NCBI GenBank assembly: GCA_016874895.1
Contig: VGSX01000078.1
Coordinates: 1 to 12,993 of the forward strand
Length of the DNA stretch: 12,993 bases
Reading direction: 5' to 3'
From: Deltaproteobacteria bacterium
GTDB taxonomy: Bacteria; Desulfobacterota; Desulfobaccia; Desulfobaccales; Desulfobaccaceae
Numbering within the stretch: position 1 is the first letter of the stretch; every line of letters begins with the position of its first letter. Positions 12,725 through 12,993 of the stretch are shown one piece after another. The notes beneath the pieces were generated by a model. The model was not told where the DNA came from and did not search any database. It saw only the letters and a list, made by a program, of their open reading frames with translations. Both the position numbers and the translations under genes were made by a program.

Positions 12725-12893
12725 CCTGTGGCTTCTCACATCGCCCAGGCATTGCCACGCCTCCCATGCCCTTGACAGGGGCGCCCCGATTCACCTGGTG
12801 CAGGCCACCTTGGGCCATGCGTACGTCGCCACCACGGGCCGTTACCTGCACGCCCGGCCGGGAGACAGCAGCGCCCGTTACCTGGGGGTGTAG
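12725..12893 (+). pseudogene. C-terminal remnant of a tyrosine recombinase
   Basis: Reading on the plus strand to TAG at 12891-12893 gives RHCHASHALDRGAPIHLVQA, then TLGHAYVATTGRYLHARPGD and SSARYLGV. This is the catalytic C-terminus of a XerC/XerD-like phage integrase: the LGH histidine and the RYLH tyrosine are present. Immediately upstream, PVASHIA reads in another frame. It aligns with the usual V-S-P-H-W-L before R-H, implying a one-base shift at about 12746. A TAG precedes it at 12722-12724, and no N-terminal domain exists before the divergent helicase start. The gene is a dead 3' fragment, consistent with insertion or deletion at this edge of the defence operon. Confidence 0.82.
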
Positions 12894-12973
12894 TGGAAGC
12901 AAACCCCGCGGCGTGGGACTCCGCCCCCCCTTGTCCTTTTAAGTACCCCCACGGAGACTTTCCCCCCAATTCT

Positions 12974-12991
12974 TTTTGGCCCAGGCCAAAA
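12974..12991. repeat. Short palindrome at the window edge
   Basis: TTTTGGCC (12974-12981) and GGCCAAAA (12984-12991) are perfect 8-bp inverted repeats separated by CA. It could be an operator or part of a terminator for a gene beyond the window; nothing inside the window settles this. Confidence 0.4.
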
Positions 12992-12993
12992 CT

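Overview
This window is a bacterial chromosomal segment, GC-rich overall. Dense hairpin-forming intergenic repeats, REP-type sequences with a RAYT transposase, and the gene families present suggest a deltaproteobacterium-like lineage (Desulfobacterota or Syntrophobacterota style). That assignment is a weak inference; no taxonomic marker is present.

Layout. Positions 1-990 carry no convincing gene. They hold a cluster of palindromic repeats, including three copies of a ~56-bp element bounded by AACTTTTCAT/ATGAAAAGTT. A promoter-like site at 992-1020 precedes two plus-strand tRNA genes, tRNA-Lys(UUU) and tRNA-Glu(UUC), followed by an intrinsic terminator near 1217-1252. Positions 1260-2057 are again gene-poor and repeat-rich.

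Positions 2099-12623 are one tightly packed minus-strand operon. In transcription order it encodes a SNF2-type helicase with a C-terminal DUF3883 nuclease-like domain; a DUF1156 adenine-specific DNA methyltransferase; a 63-aa HicB-like protein; a small SEC-C zinc-binding protein; and a DUF499 AAA-type ATPase. Helicase + DUF1156 methylase + DUF499 ATPase matches the helicase-methylase-ATPase (Hma) type of anti-phage system. The two small genes sit between methylase and ATPase, as embedded cargo does in such systems. The methylase would mark or recognise DNA, the helicase/nuclease would process foreign DNA and the ATPase would drive or gate the complex; this division of labour is inferred.

The most unusual feature is inside the methyltransferase. 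Its 1268-codon frame is interrupted three times by REP-family DNA without being closed. One insertion (about 7712-8377) carries a complete-looking REP-associated tyrosine transposase (RAYT, Y1/HUH family), read in frame, with neither its own usable start nor a stop. It lies between the two cysteine knuckles of the methylase's predicted zinc ribbon. Two further REP-only insertions lie at about 7414-7540 and 5852-5877. A low-GC block around the catalytic DPPYY motif suggests that the gene is also a recombination mosaic.

Upstream of the operon, on the plus strand, is the broken C-terminal end of a tyrosine recombinase (12725-12893). It is consistent with the operon lying in a mobile or defence-island setting.
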